DNA from: Pythium myriotylum
Lineage: Eukaryota > Oomycota > Peronosporomycetes > Pythiales > Pythiaceae
Assembly (NCBI GenBank): GCA_023091665.1
Contig: JALJCQ010000016.1
Coordinates: 1,674,001-1,738,000 of the forward strand
Reading direction: 5' to 3'
Length of the DNA stretch: 64,000 nucleotides
Part shown: piece after piece, positions 30,616 to 40,345 of the stretch
Layout of the letters: each line of letters starts with the position of its first letter
Numbering within the stretch: position 1 is the first letter of the stretch
Notes under the pieces: model-generated
Databases searched by the model: none
What the model was told of the DNA's origin: nothing
Seen by the model: the letters and a program-made list of their open reading frames with translations, nothing else
Position numbers and translations under genes: made by a program

Positions 30616-31158
30616 ATGGCCACTACTCCCTACGCTCTCCCAGCCAACTACTTCTACCTCGACACCTTCGGCGCGCACCAGTACGCGATCAACACGGGCA
30701 ACGAGATGGTCATGCCGCAGCAGGTCAACGCCTCGGTCGGCAGCGTCTTCGACCTGTGGGTCAAGGACATCTGGCTCAACGGCCAGGGCGCGCAGGAGGT
30801 CACGCCGGGCGTCGGTCGCGGCGAAGTGAACCAGACGCGCTTCATCCCGTCGCTCAAGATCGAGGAGCAGATCCAGTCGGCGGGTCTCCCGTCCGACTCG
30901 AACCCACCAGGCGCCGTCCCGAGCATCATGTACAAGGTGCTCAAGCCCGGCGCCTTCCCGATCGACGACCACATTGCGTTTGTGCGCTTCCTGCCGATCC
31001 AGGAGGCCACCAAGATCGTCTGGACCATCAAGCTCAAGCCGTCGGCCACGGGCAACGAGGTCTTCGCGGACCCGGCGTCGGTTGGTCCGTTCCTCAAGAA
31101 CGCTGTCGTGAATGCGCTTGCCAAGCTCGCGAGCGACGTCGATGCGGCGAAGCCGTGA
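30616..31158 (+). CDS. SRPBCC / polyketide-cyclase-like protein, member 12
   Basis: A 180-aa protein, MATTPYALPANYFYLDTFGAHQYAINTGNEMVMPQQVNASVGSVFDLWVKDIWL, sister of member 10. Conserved blocks: 'GVGRGEVNQTRFIPSLKIEEQIQSAGLPSDSN', 'YKVLKPGAFPIDDHIAFVRFLPIQEATKIVWTIKLKPS' and the terminal helix 'LKNAVVNALAKLASDVDAAKP'. All conserved positions are intact although its duplicated neighbour is destroyed, which suggests it is still under selection. Confidence 0.88.
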   Translation: MATTPYALPANYFYLDTFGAHQYAINTGNEMVMPQQVNASVGSVFDLWVKDIWLNGQGAQEVTPGVGRGEVNQTRFIPSLKIEEQIQSAGLPSDSNPPGAVPSIMYKVLKPGAFPIDDHIAFVRFLPIQEATKIVWTIKLKPSATGNEVFADPASVGPFLKNAVVNALAKLASDVDAAKP

Positions 31159-31319
31159 GTTTTGTGTAGATGTAGAATATTGCATGGATCACGAATAGAA
31201 GAACGCGTGCAGCGAATGCGCATGCAGTGTTTCAGATTGTTTGTTGTGTGTAGATTTCTGTTTCGTACTGGTAAGCGAAAAATCTGGAGGAAGGATGTCT
31301 ATCAAGCTTAGATAATGCA

Positions 31320-31450
31320 CTCAATGTGTGGATCGACTCCTCTTTTAAGGTCTACTATGACTGCCTTGCGTCTCCTTGGCCAGGGGTTTCCTCGAGAGCC
31401 TCCATCGAGAAAGAGGATTCGTGCTGCAGGGTCTGCCACTTGAAGCTGGG
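31320..31450 (-). pseudogene. LINE RNase H remnant
   Basis: The minus strand reads 'ARILFLDGGSRGNPW' (about 31380-31432), the first strand of a LINE RNase H domain as in 'YLLFFDGGSRGNPGP' of the element at 11327. Sequence on both sides has lost similarity within a few dozen bases. Confidence 0.6.
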
Positions 31451-31995
31451 TGGTGGATGGGTATTGAGCTAAAACGTCTTGATCAATGAGGGTGCCGACG
31501 ACCTTTGGCATCCCTCCTCGGGATAATTTTGCAGATATAAAGATCTGCACTTTTGTATTCTCCATGTGGACGCATTGGTAGTTGACGAGGAATTGATCGC
31601 TGTCTCCATATTCGCATACTATAGTATTCGCACGTACTACGTAGTAATTGTCGCGGACAAGAACCATCTGGACTCTGGAAGCCACCCTCAAGAATCAGAA
31701 TCAAGAGGAGAGAGTTAGTTTACTGCACAAGGGGCCGGTCAAGGAGAGCCCGATGCATTTAATGGATGGGGGCTCTCCTCGCGAAACAATCACCACACTT
31801 CAAAATTTTTGTATCGTCGTGAATGAATTCTGGCATGTGCAGCAACAACACGAGGAGAAACGAACCAGGTTCAGCCAAGCAAGCGACCTGGACGAATCTG
31901 AGTCCGTCTGAGTCAAGTCATCCAGCCTCTTCGTAAACAGCAAGGTGAGACCGTCCCGAGTCTCGCCTCACTCGGCCGTCTCCGTCTCCTCGCCC
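31451..31995. other. Intergenic
   Basis: No gene is seen. The promoter side of member 13 has CCTCACTCGGCCGTCTCC at about 31966, a weak initiator-like sequence. Confidence 0.45.
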
Positions 31996-32526
31996 ATGGC
32001 TCCCTACGCCCTGCCCGCCGGTCTCGTGGACTTGGACGTCGCCGGCGCGCAGCAGTACGCGGCCAACGCTGGCACCGAGCTCGTGGTCTCGCACGGCGTC
32101 GACGCGCCGCCGGCGCTCGTGCTCGACCTCTGGATCAAGTACATTTGGCTCACGGACGCGGAGATCCTTTCGCCGGGTCACGGCCGTGCGCACGTCGGCG
32201 AGCACCGTCGCATTGTGTCGCTGGGCATTGAAGAGGAACTCGTGTCGGCGGGCGTGCCGTCCCCTGACGACGCGCACGAGGCCGTGCCCAGCATTCTCTA
32301 CAATGTGGTGAACCCGGGCGCGTTCCCGATCGCGAGCAAGCTTGCGCTCGTGCGATTTGTGCCGTCGGGAGAGAAGAAGACCGAGATCGTCTGGGCGTTC
32401 AAGCTCACGGCCACGAGCGAAGACAAGACCGCGGGACTCGTGGCCATCGTGGAGACACGCGTGCGCGAGGGCCTCGCACGCTTCGCCGCGGCCGTTAATG
32501 AGGCCGTCAAGAACGCCAAGCTCTGA
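31996..32526 (+). CDS. SRPBCC / polyketide-cyclase-like protein, member 13
   Basis: A 176-aa protein, MAPYALPAGLVDLDVAGAQQYAANAGTELVVSHGVDAPPALVLDLWIKYIWL, nearest to member 9 but clearly diverged: 'GHGRAHVGEHRRIVSLGIEEELVSAGVPS', 'SILYNVVNPGAFPIASKLALVRFVPSGEKKTEIVWAFKLTATS'. It has 'IASKLALV' where most members have 'I-x-DHIALV', losing the conserved Asp-His. It is the last cluster member in the window. Confidence 0.87.
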   Translation: MAPYALPAGLVDLDVAGAQQYAANAGTELVVSHGVDAPPALVLDLWIKYIWLTDAEILSPGHGRAHVGEHRRIVSLGIEEELVSAGVPSPDDAHEAVPSILYNVVNPGAFPIASKLALVRFVPSGEKKTEIVWAFKLTATSEDKTAGLVAIVETRVREGLARFAAAVNEAVKNAKL

Positions 32527-34186
32527 GGGGAAGAATCCAACCACCCAACAAAATACATGCATAAAATACCGTACAGGAATGATGCGACATTGGATCTGTG
32601 CTGTTCGACACCACGGGGAAGACTCACCGAAAGCTGTCGGTTGAAGATCGGATTCTCGACTGTGAGGAAGCGGTGGGGACGGTCATGAGGTGCATGTTCA
32701 TGCTTCTGAGATGGCTGGAAGGACGAGAAATCTCCCATCAAGAAGAGCTGTCCCTAATCAGAGTCGGGGGGAAGGTCTCGTCAGTGCTGAAGACTCTCAC
32801 CCAGTACAATAATAAAGTCGCTCGGATGATTCCCGCGAGGAGGGAGTCATCAGCTGAGACTGTTCCCGCCTGTGATCATCATCAGCGATCATCACGATGG
32901 CCTTCCCAACAACCCGAGGCCTGGTCCTGTGTTTGACGCGCTTGTCGGCGATGAGGAGAAGGAGGAGGATGGGGGCTGCCGACCGAGGTGGTCGCGACCA
33001 AGTGCGTGGCCAGTGGAGAGCGACGGGGGACGCGACGCGATCCTGCGTTTTGTTGGGTGAAAGAAACGCAGGTCGACGCACGACTCGCGCCGGCAGAATG
33101 GACGCCATGGTAAAATTGTAGTAATACTGTATGTAGAATTGAAAGATCCCAGGCTCCCCAGGCGTCGCGGGTGCAAAGACAACGGCACGAAGCTTCCAAC
33201 CAGAAGCGTCGGCCAACCTGATCTGCTGCCCCACGAGGCGACGACGGGCGTTTCGAGGATCTAGCGCCCTTGCCACCGTGGACTTGGGTCTCTAATAATG
33301 CTGCCAATCCTTTTCGTGATGAGTTGTGGGTTCACTTCGATTCGACCTCGACCTCTGTTGTACGTGTAGTTGGATAGAGAGACCGTCATAATCTCGTGCT
33401 TGGTGTCAAAAGAGCAGTCGTGCCAACGTCATTGCCCCCTCGACATCGACGCCCACTTTCCAGGCCCTCCCTCCCATACTTCAACATGTGCTCGGATGAC
33501 GCGACCAGTGATGGCCATAGTACCTCTATGATTTGATACTAGGTTGCCCATAAAGGCAACGACATTCTCTATGATTTAATGGGTGAATCGGATATGAGAG
33601 TGCTTAAAAGCGCTTTATCCACAACAAAGCGCTTTTTCATTGCATTGAAGCAACCTTCGCGCCACCTCTACGTACCTCGCTTTTTTTTGTTGGTCAATCG
33701 ATTGGTTTTTTAGTCACCAACACGCCGGGAACACCTGCAGTTTTTGGTCAGCGTCTTTTCGCTCTGGCTCGTTTCTGGCCGCCACGGGCACCGGACGATT
33801 CTCCAACGGAGCGATTGCAAAGATCCTCAGAACAGAACTCCCTCCCCCCCCATATTCCTTCCTTCCAGAGAGTATCCAATCTGGAAAACTGAGGCGGCGT
33901 CACTCGCTCGTGTGGAGAGAGCCCCCGTCTCCTCTCGACAGCTGAGGGCGCCATCCCAGACAAGGTTCCCTCTCCAAGTCGTTGGCGATTCTTCAACCAG
34001 CCAACAAATCGCTCGGCCCTCAAAGTTGATACAATGCGCTACTGTACGGTATACTGTACTGCACTCGTCAGGAGCTCCTCCTCCTCTCCTCTGCCCTCTC
34101 GGTCCGTGCCGTGGGGATTTGCATGCTGCTGTCGATCGCTTCGCCACATGAGTCGCTTCAAGCACCGGACTCACTCTCTCTCTCTC
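32527..34186. other. Intergenic, no supported gene
   Basis: Several short open frames on both strands around 32800-33300 overlap each other and match nothing I recognise. A foldback with AAAAGCGCTTT arms occurs at about 33606-33640. Confidence 0.5.
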
Positions 34187-34203
34187 TCTCATTCCCGAAT
34201 CGG
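34187..34203 (+). promoter_or_regulatory. Possible core promoter of the MFS gene
   Basis: CTCATTCCCGAATCGG preceded by a (CT)n tract, about 35 nt before the ATG. Confidence 0.45.
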
Positions 34204-34235
34204 CCGCCGACCGAGCAAGCGACCACCGAGTGCCA

Positions 34236-35942
34236 ATGGCCGGAGACCCCGCAGTGTCGATGCAGCCCACGGAGCAGCAGCCCAAGTCGTGCAAGAAGGC
34301 CGTCACGGGCGCCATCCGCTCGCACTGGACCGTGCCGCCAAAGCACCGCACGCCCGAGCAGGACGTGGCCGAGGACCACTTGCTGACGTTCTACCTCGGC
34401 AAGAACCGCTACCTGAACGTCACGAGCCTCAAGTTCAACCGCTGGTACCTCTTCATCGCGTCCTTCCTCGTGCAGTTCTGCATCGGCTCGCTCTACTCGT
34501 GGTCGGTCTTCAACCAGCCCATCGACCTCAAGCTCTACGGCAACAAGAACGCCGAGAAGGCCGTGAACGCCTTCTACACGGCCGTCGGCATCTTCGGCAC
34601 GACCACGGCCATCATGGGCCCGTGGATCGAGCGCCACGGCCCGCGCGCCGGCGTCTGTCTCGGCACGTCGTCGTTCCTCTTGGGCAACATCATCGTCGCG
34701 ATCTCGCTCCACCACAAGTCCATGACGGGCGTGATCATCGGCTACGGCATCTTCTGCGGCTTCGGCATGGGGCTCTGCTACATCTCGCCCGTGTCGGCGC
34801 TGCAAAAGTGGTTCCCGGACTACCGCGGCACGGCGGCGGGCTTCGCGGTCGGCGGCTACGGCGCCGGCGCCGTCGTCTGGGGCAAGGCGTACCTGCCGAT
34901 CATCCGCCACGTCGGGCTCTCGTCCACGTTCCTCGTCATCGGCTTCTCCATGTGCACGTGCATGTACTTGTGCGCGGTCGTGCTGCGCTCGCCGCACCAC
35001 GAGTTCACGGTCGGCGGGCTCAACATCCACGGCGAGGCCATCGAGGAGCTCGAGCACGCGGTCGAGAAGGGCGAGCGCCACAGCGTCATGTCGGCGCACG
35101 AGTACGAGTCGATCAAGACGCCGACGGCGCAGAAGCTCGCCGAGGAGCTCCACAACCCGGAGCAGGACGAGTCGGGCGCCACGCAAGTGCGCAAGCTCAC
35201 GCTGATCGAGGCCATCAAGTCGATCGACTTTGTGTTCATGTACATCATGTTCTTCGCGAACCAGCTCTTCGGACTCATCGTGCTCTCCAAGCTCTCGGGC
35301 ATGTGCGTGACGCTCTTCGGCAAGACGGCCGACCAGGGCGCCAACATCGTCTCGATCAACGGCGTCTTCAACTGCTGCGGTCGTCTCTTGCTGCCGGCCG
35401 TGTCCGACTTTTTCATCCGCACGTTCAAGCTCGAGCCGTCCTTCGGTCGCAAGTGCATCTTCATCTACACGCTCACGACGCAGGTGATCATCGTCGGCAC
35501 GATCCCGACGCTCATCGACAACAAGAACTACACGCTCTTCGTGGCCGAGGTCTTCATCTTGACGGCGAGCTACGGCGGCGGCTTCGGCTCGATCCCGTGC
35601 TTCCTCACCGACATGTTTGGCGCCTACAACATTGGCGCCATGCACGGGCTCATCCTCACGGCGTGGTCCATCGGCGGCGTGGTCGGCGGCATCACGTTCA
35701 ACAACGCGTACCGCCACGCGCTGCGCATCGGCAAGACGGCCGCCACGGCCTACCAGGACAACATCCACAAGATCTTCATCGTGGTCATCATCGGCTTCTG
35801 CTTCATCTTCCTCGTGCGCACCAACCCGAAGGACCGCTTCGCCGGTGGCTACCGCTTCTCGGTCTTCGGCCTCACGCTCATCAACATCAAGCCGCGCGCG
35901 CAGCCCGCCAAGACGACCCACGACGGCCTGCTCAACGCCTAA
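34236..35942 (+). CDS. MFS transporter, oxalate/formate antiporter (OFA)-like
   Basis: A 568-aa intronless membrane protein. The ATG at 34236 is used because the codon before it in the frame (34230) is GTG. After a basic, hydrophilic N-terminus (about 65 residues) the first MFS half begins at 'WYLFIASFLVQFCIGSLYSWSVFNQPI', with the loop-2/3 motif 'GPWIERHGPRAG' (MFS motif A-like G-x-x-x-E-R-x-G-x-R) and the OFA-type helix 'GFGMGLCYISPVSALQKWFPDYRGTAAGFAVGGYGAGA'. A central cytosolic loop of about 80 charged residues ('IEELEHAVEKGERHSVMSAHEYESIKTP') precedes the second half, which ends near 'FIVVIIGFCFIFLVRTNPKDR'. Twelve membrane spans are plausible. OFA-like and monocarboxylate-type porters move small organic acids; the substrate here is not determined. 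Confidence 0.9.
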   Translation: MAGDPAVSMQPTEQQPKSCKKAVTGAIRSHWTVPPKHRTPEQDVAEDHLLTFYLGKNRYLNVTSLKFNRWYLFIASFLVQFCIGSLYSWSVFNQPIDLKLYGNKNAEKAVNAFYTAVGIFGTTTAIMGPWIERHGPRAGVCLGTSSFLLGNIIVAISLHHKSMTGVIIGYGIFCGFGMGLCYISPVSALQKWFPDYRGTAAGFAVGGYGAGAVVWGKAYLPIIRHVGLSSTFLVIGFSMCTCMYLCAVVLRSPHHEFTVGGLNIHGEAIEELEHAVEKGERHSVMSAHEYESIKTPTAQKLAEELHNPEQDESGATQVRKLTLIEAIKSIDFVFMYIMFFANQLFGLIVLSKLSGMCVTLFGKTADQGANIVSINGVFNCCGRLLLPAVSDFFIRTFKLEPSFGRKCIFIYTLTTQVIIVGTIPTLIDNKNYTLFVAEVFILTASYGGGFGSIPCFLTDMFGAYNIGAMHGLILTAWSIGGVVGGITFNNAYRHALRIGKTAATAYQDNIHKIFIVVIIGFCFIFLVRTNPKDRFAGGYRFSVFGLTLINIKPRAQPAKTTHDGLLNA

Positions 35943-36419
35943 TACTGGAAGCGCGTGTGCGCGATCCTTCCCAGTCTAGTGATCCATGCTGTATCTACTA
36001 CTTTAATCCGTTTGCTTGCCTCCACGTGTCAAATCCCTTCTTCAACACGTTCACTCCCTGGCCGTTTCACGTCTGGGCTTCCAAAAAACAGACGCAGACG
36101 ATCCAGTTACAAAAAAATAAACGACACATAAAACGTCCACTTCCCTCCAGCAAACCCAGGCGTGGCTTCCCCTGTCAAACTCGATTCCTCATTTCCTCCC
36201 CAATTTTCATTTTCGCCGTCCAGCACGCAATCCAGAAAAATCCGGCAAAAATCGCCCCCCCCTTCCTTTCGATCCCTCGTTGGCCCCAATTTTTTCAATT
36301 CGGGACACCGTCGCCTCCTAGCAAGCGTTCAGCGTTCAGCTCAAAGGCGTCCCACAGACCAGAAGCCCCCGACGCCTCCTAGGCTCCTTCCTCTCTCCCT
36401 TCCTCTCGCTCGCTCGCTC
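35943..36419. other. Intergenic between MFS and GH5 genes
   Basis: A 477-nt region with pyrimidine-rich sequence before the GH5 start. No gene. The open frame of the GH5 gene extends upstream to 36162 without family similarity. Confidence 0.55.
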
Positions 36420-38255
36420 ATGCGCGTCGTTCGTCACTCGCTGCTGCTGGCGGCGCTCGCGCTGCTGGCGACCGCGTCGCGCGCGGCCAACGCCACGACG
36501 TCGACCACCACGGCGCCCGCGGCCATCGCGACCGTCAAGCCAGGCATCGGCGCCTCCTCCGACTCGTCCGGCGACGGCGTCGTCGTGGGCTCGCCAGAGA
36601 CCAAGGGCAACAACTCGTCCTCCAAGGCCACGACCGCGCCGAGTTCTGCGTCTTCTTCCTCGTCGTCTTCTGATCCCTCGTCGTCGTCGTCGTCTTCTGG
36701 TTCCTCGACGGCAGCGAGCAAGACGCAGTTCTCGATCGAGTTCAAGTCGGTGGACGGCGCCATCTACGCGGACGACAAGCCGTTCTACATCAAGGGCGTC
36801 AACTGGTTCGGCTTCGAGACGATCGAGAGCGTGGTGCAGGGACTCTGGCCCTACGGCACGACCGTCGAGGACGCGCTGGACCTGCTCGCGAGCTACGACG
36901 TGAACGCGCTGCGGCTCCCGCTCGCGCTCGACTCGGTGCTCAAGGACCAGGAAGTGGACGCCGACCAGACGGCCGGCACGCCCTCGCTCAAGGGCAAGTC
37001 GTACCTGAGTGTGCTCGACTATGTCATCGGCGAGGCCCGCAAGCGCAACATGCTCGTCGTGCTCGACAACCACCGCATGGAGGCGGCTGAGCCCGACTTC
37101 CCAGACGTCGCGACGCCCTCCAAGATCATCCCGGCGCTGGAGGCGCTCGCCAAGCGCTACTGTGACAACCCGGCGACCTGGAACGTGCTCGGCATCGACC
37201 TCAAGAACGAGCCCAAGGGCACGGCCACGTGGGGCAAGGGCGACGCCTCCACGGACTGGGACACCCAGGCCGCCGAGATCGGCAACGCCGTGCTCGAAAA
37301 GTGCGCCCGCTGGCTCATCTTTGTCGAGGGCGTGCAGACCAACATCCAGGGCGTGACGCTCGAGTGGGGCCAGGCCGGCGGCTCGCTCCAGGGCACCAAG
37401 AAGAACCCGGTCAAGCTCAAGAACATGGAGCGCCTCGTCTACAGCCCGCACCTCATCTCGCCGGGCGTCGACTACAAGTCGCCCTGGTGGGTCGACTCGA
37501 GCTTCCCGAAGAACATGCCCAAGCTCTTCGACTCGTACTTTGGCTTTGTGCCAAAGACCACGGGCAACGCTGTGGTCGTCGGCGCCTGGGGCGCCAAGCT
37601 GCAGGGCATCGACAAGCAGTGGGTCACCACCGTCGCGACCTACCTCTCCGACAACAACATCGGCTCGTTCTACTGGGCTTTCAACCCGCAGTCGGCCGAC
37701 ACAGGTGGCCTAGTGGAAGACGACTGGAAGACGGCGATCCCAGAGCGCTTCGACCTGCTCTCTTCGCTTCCTACGACCAGCGTCGCTGACCTGCTCAAGA
37801 AGTACGCCAAATGCAGCGGCAAGTGCTCAGGCAACGCCCAGTGCGTCAGCGGCGAGTGCCAGTGCTACGCCGGGTGGAGCGGTCCGCAGTGTGACATTTG
37901 CTCCGAGGGCGACCAGATCGCATGCAACAATGCCGGCACGTGCCAGAAGGACAGCACGTGTTTGTGCGACTCGGGTGTGGAAGGCGCCTACTGCGGTGGC
38001 GCTTCGTGTGATGGTATTTCGTGCGGCAGCAGCAAGTACGCCGGCTGCACAAACGGCCACTGCTTTTGCTCGTTCAGCTGTGTGGGCAGCAGCTGCAAGC
38101 AGTGCGCAGCCAACTCGAGCGCGATCACGGATAGCGCCTCCATGCTCTGCGATACGTGCCCTGCTCCAGAGAAGGACACGTCGCCGGCCTCGACCCTCAC
38201 GACAGCAACCGCCGTCGTGGTGGTACTCGCGTCGTCGCTTCTGACGTTGTTGTAG
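36420..38255 (+). CDS. Secreted, GPI-type GH5 glycoside hydrolase with EGF-like tail; nucleophile Glu missing
   Basis: A 611-aa protein. Order: signal peptide (MRVVRHSLLLAALALLATASRA), Ser/Thr-rich linker (about 23-97), GH5 (cellulase-type TIM barrel) domain from 'FYIKGVNWFGFET' to 'SFYWAFNPQS', Cys-rich EGF-like repeats (about 460-580, 'CSGNAQCVSGECQCYAGWSGPQC'), and a C-terminal hydrophobic tail 'TLTTATAVVVVLASSLLTLL' typical of a GPI-anchor signal. The acid/base is present at Glu264 in 'DLKNEPKG', and 'RLVYSPH' is conserved. The strand that should carry the nucleophile reads 'AVVVGAWGAKLQG', with Ala389 where GH5 enzymes have Glu (G-E-[WF]-G). If the base (GCC, 37584-37586) is right, a retaining hydrolase would be inactive, and the protein could act as a wall-glucan-binding or adhesive surface protein. 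The alternative frame start at 36162 lacks a signal peptide. Confidence 0.9.
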   Translation: MRVVRHSLLLAALALLATASRAANATTSTTTAPAAIATVKPGIGASSDSSGDGVVVGSPETKGNNSSSKATTAPSSASSSSSSSDPSSSSSSSGSSTAASKTQFSIEFKSVDGAIYADDKPFYIKGVNWFGFETIESVVQGLWPYGTTVEDALDLLASYDVNALRLPLALDSVLKDQEVDADQTAGTPSLKGKSYLSVLDYVIGEARKRNMLVVLDNHRMEAAEPDFPDVATPSKIIPALEALAKRYCDNPATWNVLGIDLKNEPKGTATWGKGDASTDWDTQAAEIGNAVLEKCARWLIFVEGVQTNIQGVTLEWGQAGGSLQGTKKNPVKLKNMERLVYSPHLISPGVDYKSPWWVDSSFPKNMPKLFDSYFGFVPKTTGNAVVVGAWGAKLQGIDKQWVTTVATYLSDNNIGSFYWAFNPQSADTGGLVEDDWKTAIPERFDLLSSLPTTSVADLLKKYAKCSGKCSGNAQCVSGECQCYAGWSGPQCDICSEGDQIACNNAGTCQKDSTCLCDSGVEGAYCGGASCDGISCGSSKYAGCTNGHCFCSFSCVGSSCKQCAANSSAITDSASMLCDTCPAPEKDTSPASTLTTATAVVVVLASSLLTLL

Positions 38256-38533
38256 GTTGGAATTAGTGTCACCTACTCCCCCATTTTGCATCAGCCTTTA
38301 CCTCGAAACAATAAACCAGGACGAAACTACAACAATCCACTCTTGGCATAGTTCTACTCATCAAACTCAACCCAGACATGGTGTGAAACCCCTCGGTGAT
38401 AATCTCCAGAAGTTGTGCCTCGCAATGTACCTCTTTTCAGCCGCTGTCCACCTCGGATGCATTCTCAAGACCAGAAGAACCCTGCACTCTTCCTTCGCTC
38501 GTCCTCAGCTTTTCGACTTGCGCAGGGGGTTTG
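38256..38533. other. Short intergenic region
   Basis: 278 nt between the GH5 gene and the membrane-protein gene; the open frame of the latter extends upstream but the family similarity starts near 38546. Confidence 0.5.
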
Positions 38534-40233
38534 ATGATTACAGCCCTCCGAGGCTGTTCTTCAGCATGGGAATCTAGTCAAGTGGAGCTTCAAGGCTGGT
38601 ACTCGCTGTCTCGACTCCGCGCTCTTAGTCACTACCCAAATGACACCTCTCCATGCCAAGATGTGCTGCTGCTACTGAGTGTACCGATCCCATGCCTACT
38701 AATCGTCCTCGCGATCGATCTCCTACCTGTTCGTCCATCCGAGTTGGGCTATCTGCATCAATCTGCAGGGGTATACTTCCGTTTTTGGTTTGTTGGGGCA
38801 GCTTTGGCTTGCACGAGTGCGATTCTAGCTCAGCAAGCGTTGATGTCGTTCTCATTGCCAGCGATGAGCTTGGTGCTGATATCCATTTGCGGAGGAGTCG
38901 TAACGTTTGCCTTTAGCGCAATCTGCGGTCTCACCATCGGTTTCCCGACTCCTTTTTCGATCGTTATCGTTTCAATCCCCTGGGCAGCATCATTGGTTGG
39001 AGGGCTCATTCTCTCTTGGCGACGAGATCTAGAGAGAGATGCCGTCGCGCGAGCAAATCTCGCACGCTGTGCTACTGCATTCCTATCCCAAAATGTAATG
39101 TTCGCGGTTTACATCACGTACAGCGTCATGTTCTCGACAGCAAGCATCGAGTACCAAACATACGTGTCGTTTTCTCTCCCGTTTGTCAAGCTTGCTTTCA
39201 GAAATTTGTTCAACAAAAGTGTCTTCCTTTTGGAGGATTTGGCGCCAACGATAGTGGTGTTTAATGTGGATCTTTTCCACGCGTTGTTCATGTCGGTGAC
39301 GATGCAGCAGGCGCGAACGGGTGGCTCTGTCGCGTTCTTGATGGTTGTGGATACAATTCAGAACATCGCAGCATCTTGTGGAGTTTATCGTATCGTTCAT
39401 CACATTCGGTCCAACCGTCGTGTTCTGTCCAGCAAAAGTAAGACTTTGCAACCTTTGCTCCACCACTCGCACGTGCGTGAAGTTGGTGTCATCGATTACG
39501 CCATGCACCTGCTGGAGACGAATCCTCATCTCGCTGAAAACCCACACCTCAGCTCACCACGTCACCAGCATCCAAATCTAGAACGACGAGGCATCCATTA
39601 AGCAACTGACATCCATCTCGATGTGGTTATTCGGCAAATGACTCTCGCTAGAATTGTCCCACTTGATCACACTCGATTCATGGCAGCTCAAGCGTCGCCT
39701 CAAGTAATCGTCTCCCCAGAAGATAGAATACGTATCAGCATCGTGAGGGATTCACAAAAACTGCTTCACACGGTCGAATTCTACGTTCTCGTCGAGTTTT
39801 GCGCAGTAATGATCGCAGTCATATACAGTACGTAGTGCTTACTCTGCCTATAGCGGACAGAATGAGTTTAAATCGATTCTACTTGCTAGCTCTCTATACA
39901 CTCGCACTGACGTATATGCCGACGCGTGCCTACTACACTTCATTTGCCCGACTGACTGAAGAAGAGATGCTCGCCACTGTCGTCCAGGTGGCCAAATACG
40001 CAGGCTTTGAGCTCCTGTCCTTTGTGGCCATTTGCATTGTGATGGATCGCATCTTGAAGTGGAGAGTGGCGGCGCATCGACAATTGGCGTTTGCAATCAG
40101 ATCGAACTCGAAGATGATCCATGTGGCCCTCGTGATGTGGGTTTTCTTAGTGATTCAGCTCAACTTCGAGCACTACGGCATGGACTTCACGTTCAAGTTC
40201 AAATGGCTCCATCCAAGCATTGAGGTGGCCTAA
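38534..40233 (+). pseudogene. Oomycete multi-pass membrane protein family, copy 1 (in-frame stop)
   Basis: I do not recognise a named family. Within the window six copies define it: an N-terminal 'x-x-x-F-x-R-A-W-[DE]-S-x-QVELQGWYSL', about five hydrophobic spans in the first 220 residues, the highly conserved 'EDLAPTIVVFNVDLFHxLFMSxTxQQARTxGSV', a variable hydrophilic region ending 'DRxRxxIxRDxQKLLHxVEFYVLxEFCxVM', and after one intron three further spans with 'YTxTYxPTRAYYTSFxxLT' and 'WVFxVxQLNFEHYGMDFTFKFKWL'. In this copy the N-terminus is 'MITALRGCSSAWESSQVELQG'. A TAA at 39599-39601 follows 'NLERRGIH', inside a short insertion with the imperfect duplication CATCCATTAAG/CATCCATCTCG. The intron is 39828-39889 (GTACGT...CTAG, 62 nt) and contains a stop, confirming it. 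Exon 2 is 39890-40233. Confidence 0.75.
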
Positions 40234-40345
40234 GTGTCCCCAGCGAGATTCACGCACGAGCCGAGCCTGCTTCTCAAAAATTACAGACACTAGAAAGTGA
40301 GGTATCGCCAACACGTAGTAAGATTTGTGTAGATGATAATGCATA

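Noticed and set aside
34158..35921. 587-codon open frame antisense to the MFS gene
   Set aside because: A product of the strong GC bias at third positions of the sense gene; low-complexity Arg/Asp/Glu composition and no family resemblance. The same holds for the long antisense frames over the GH5 and M96-like genes.
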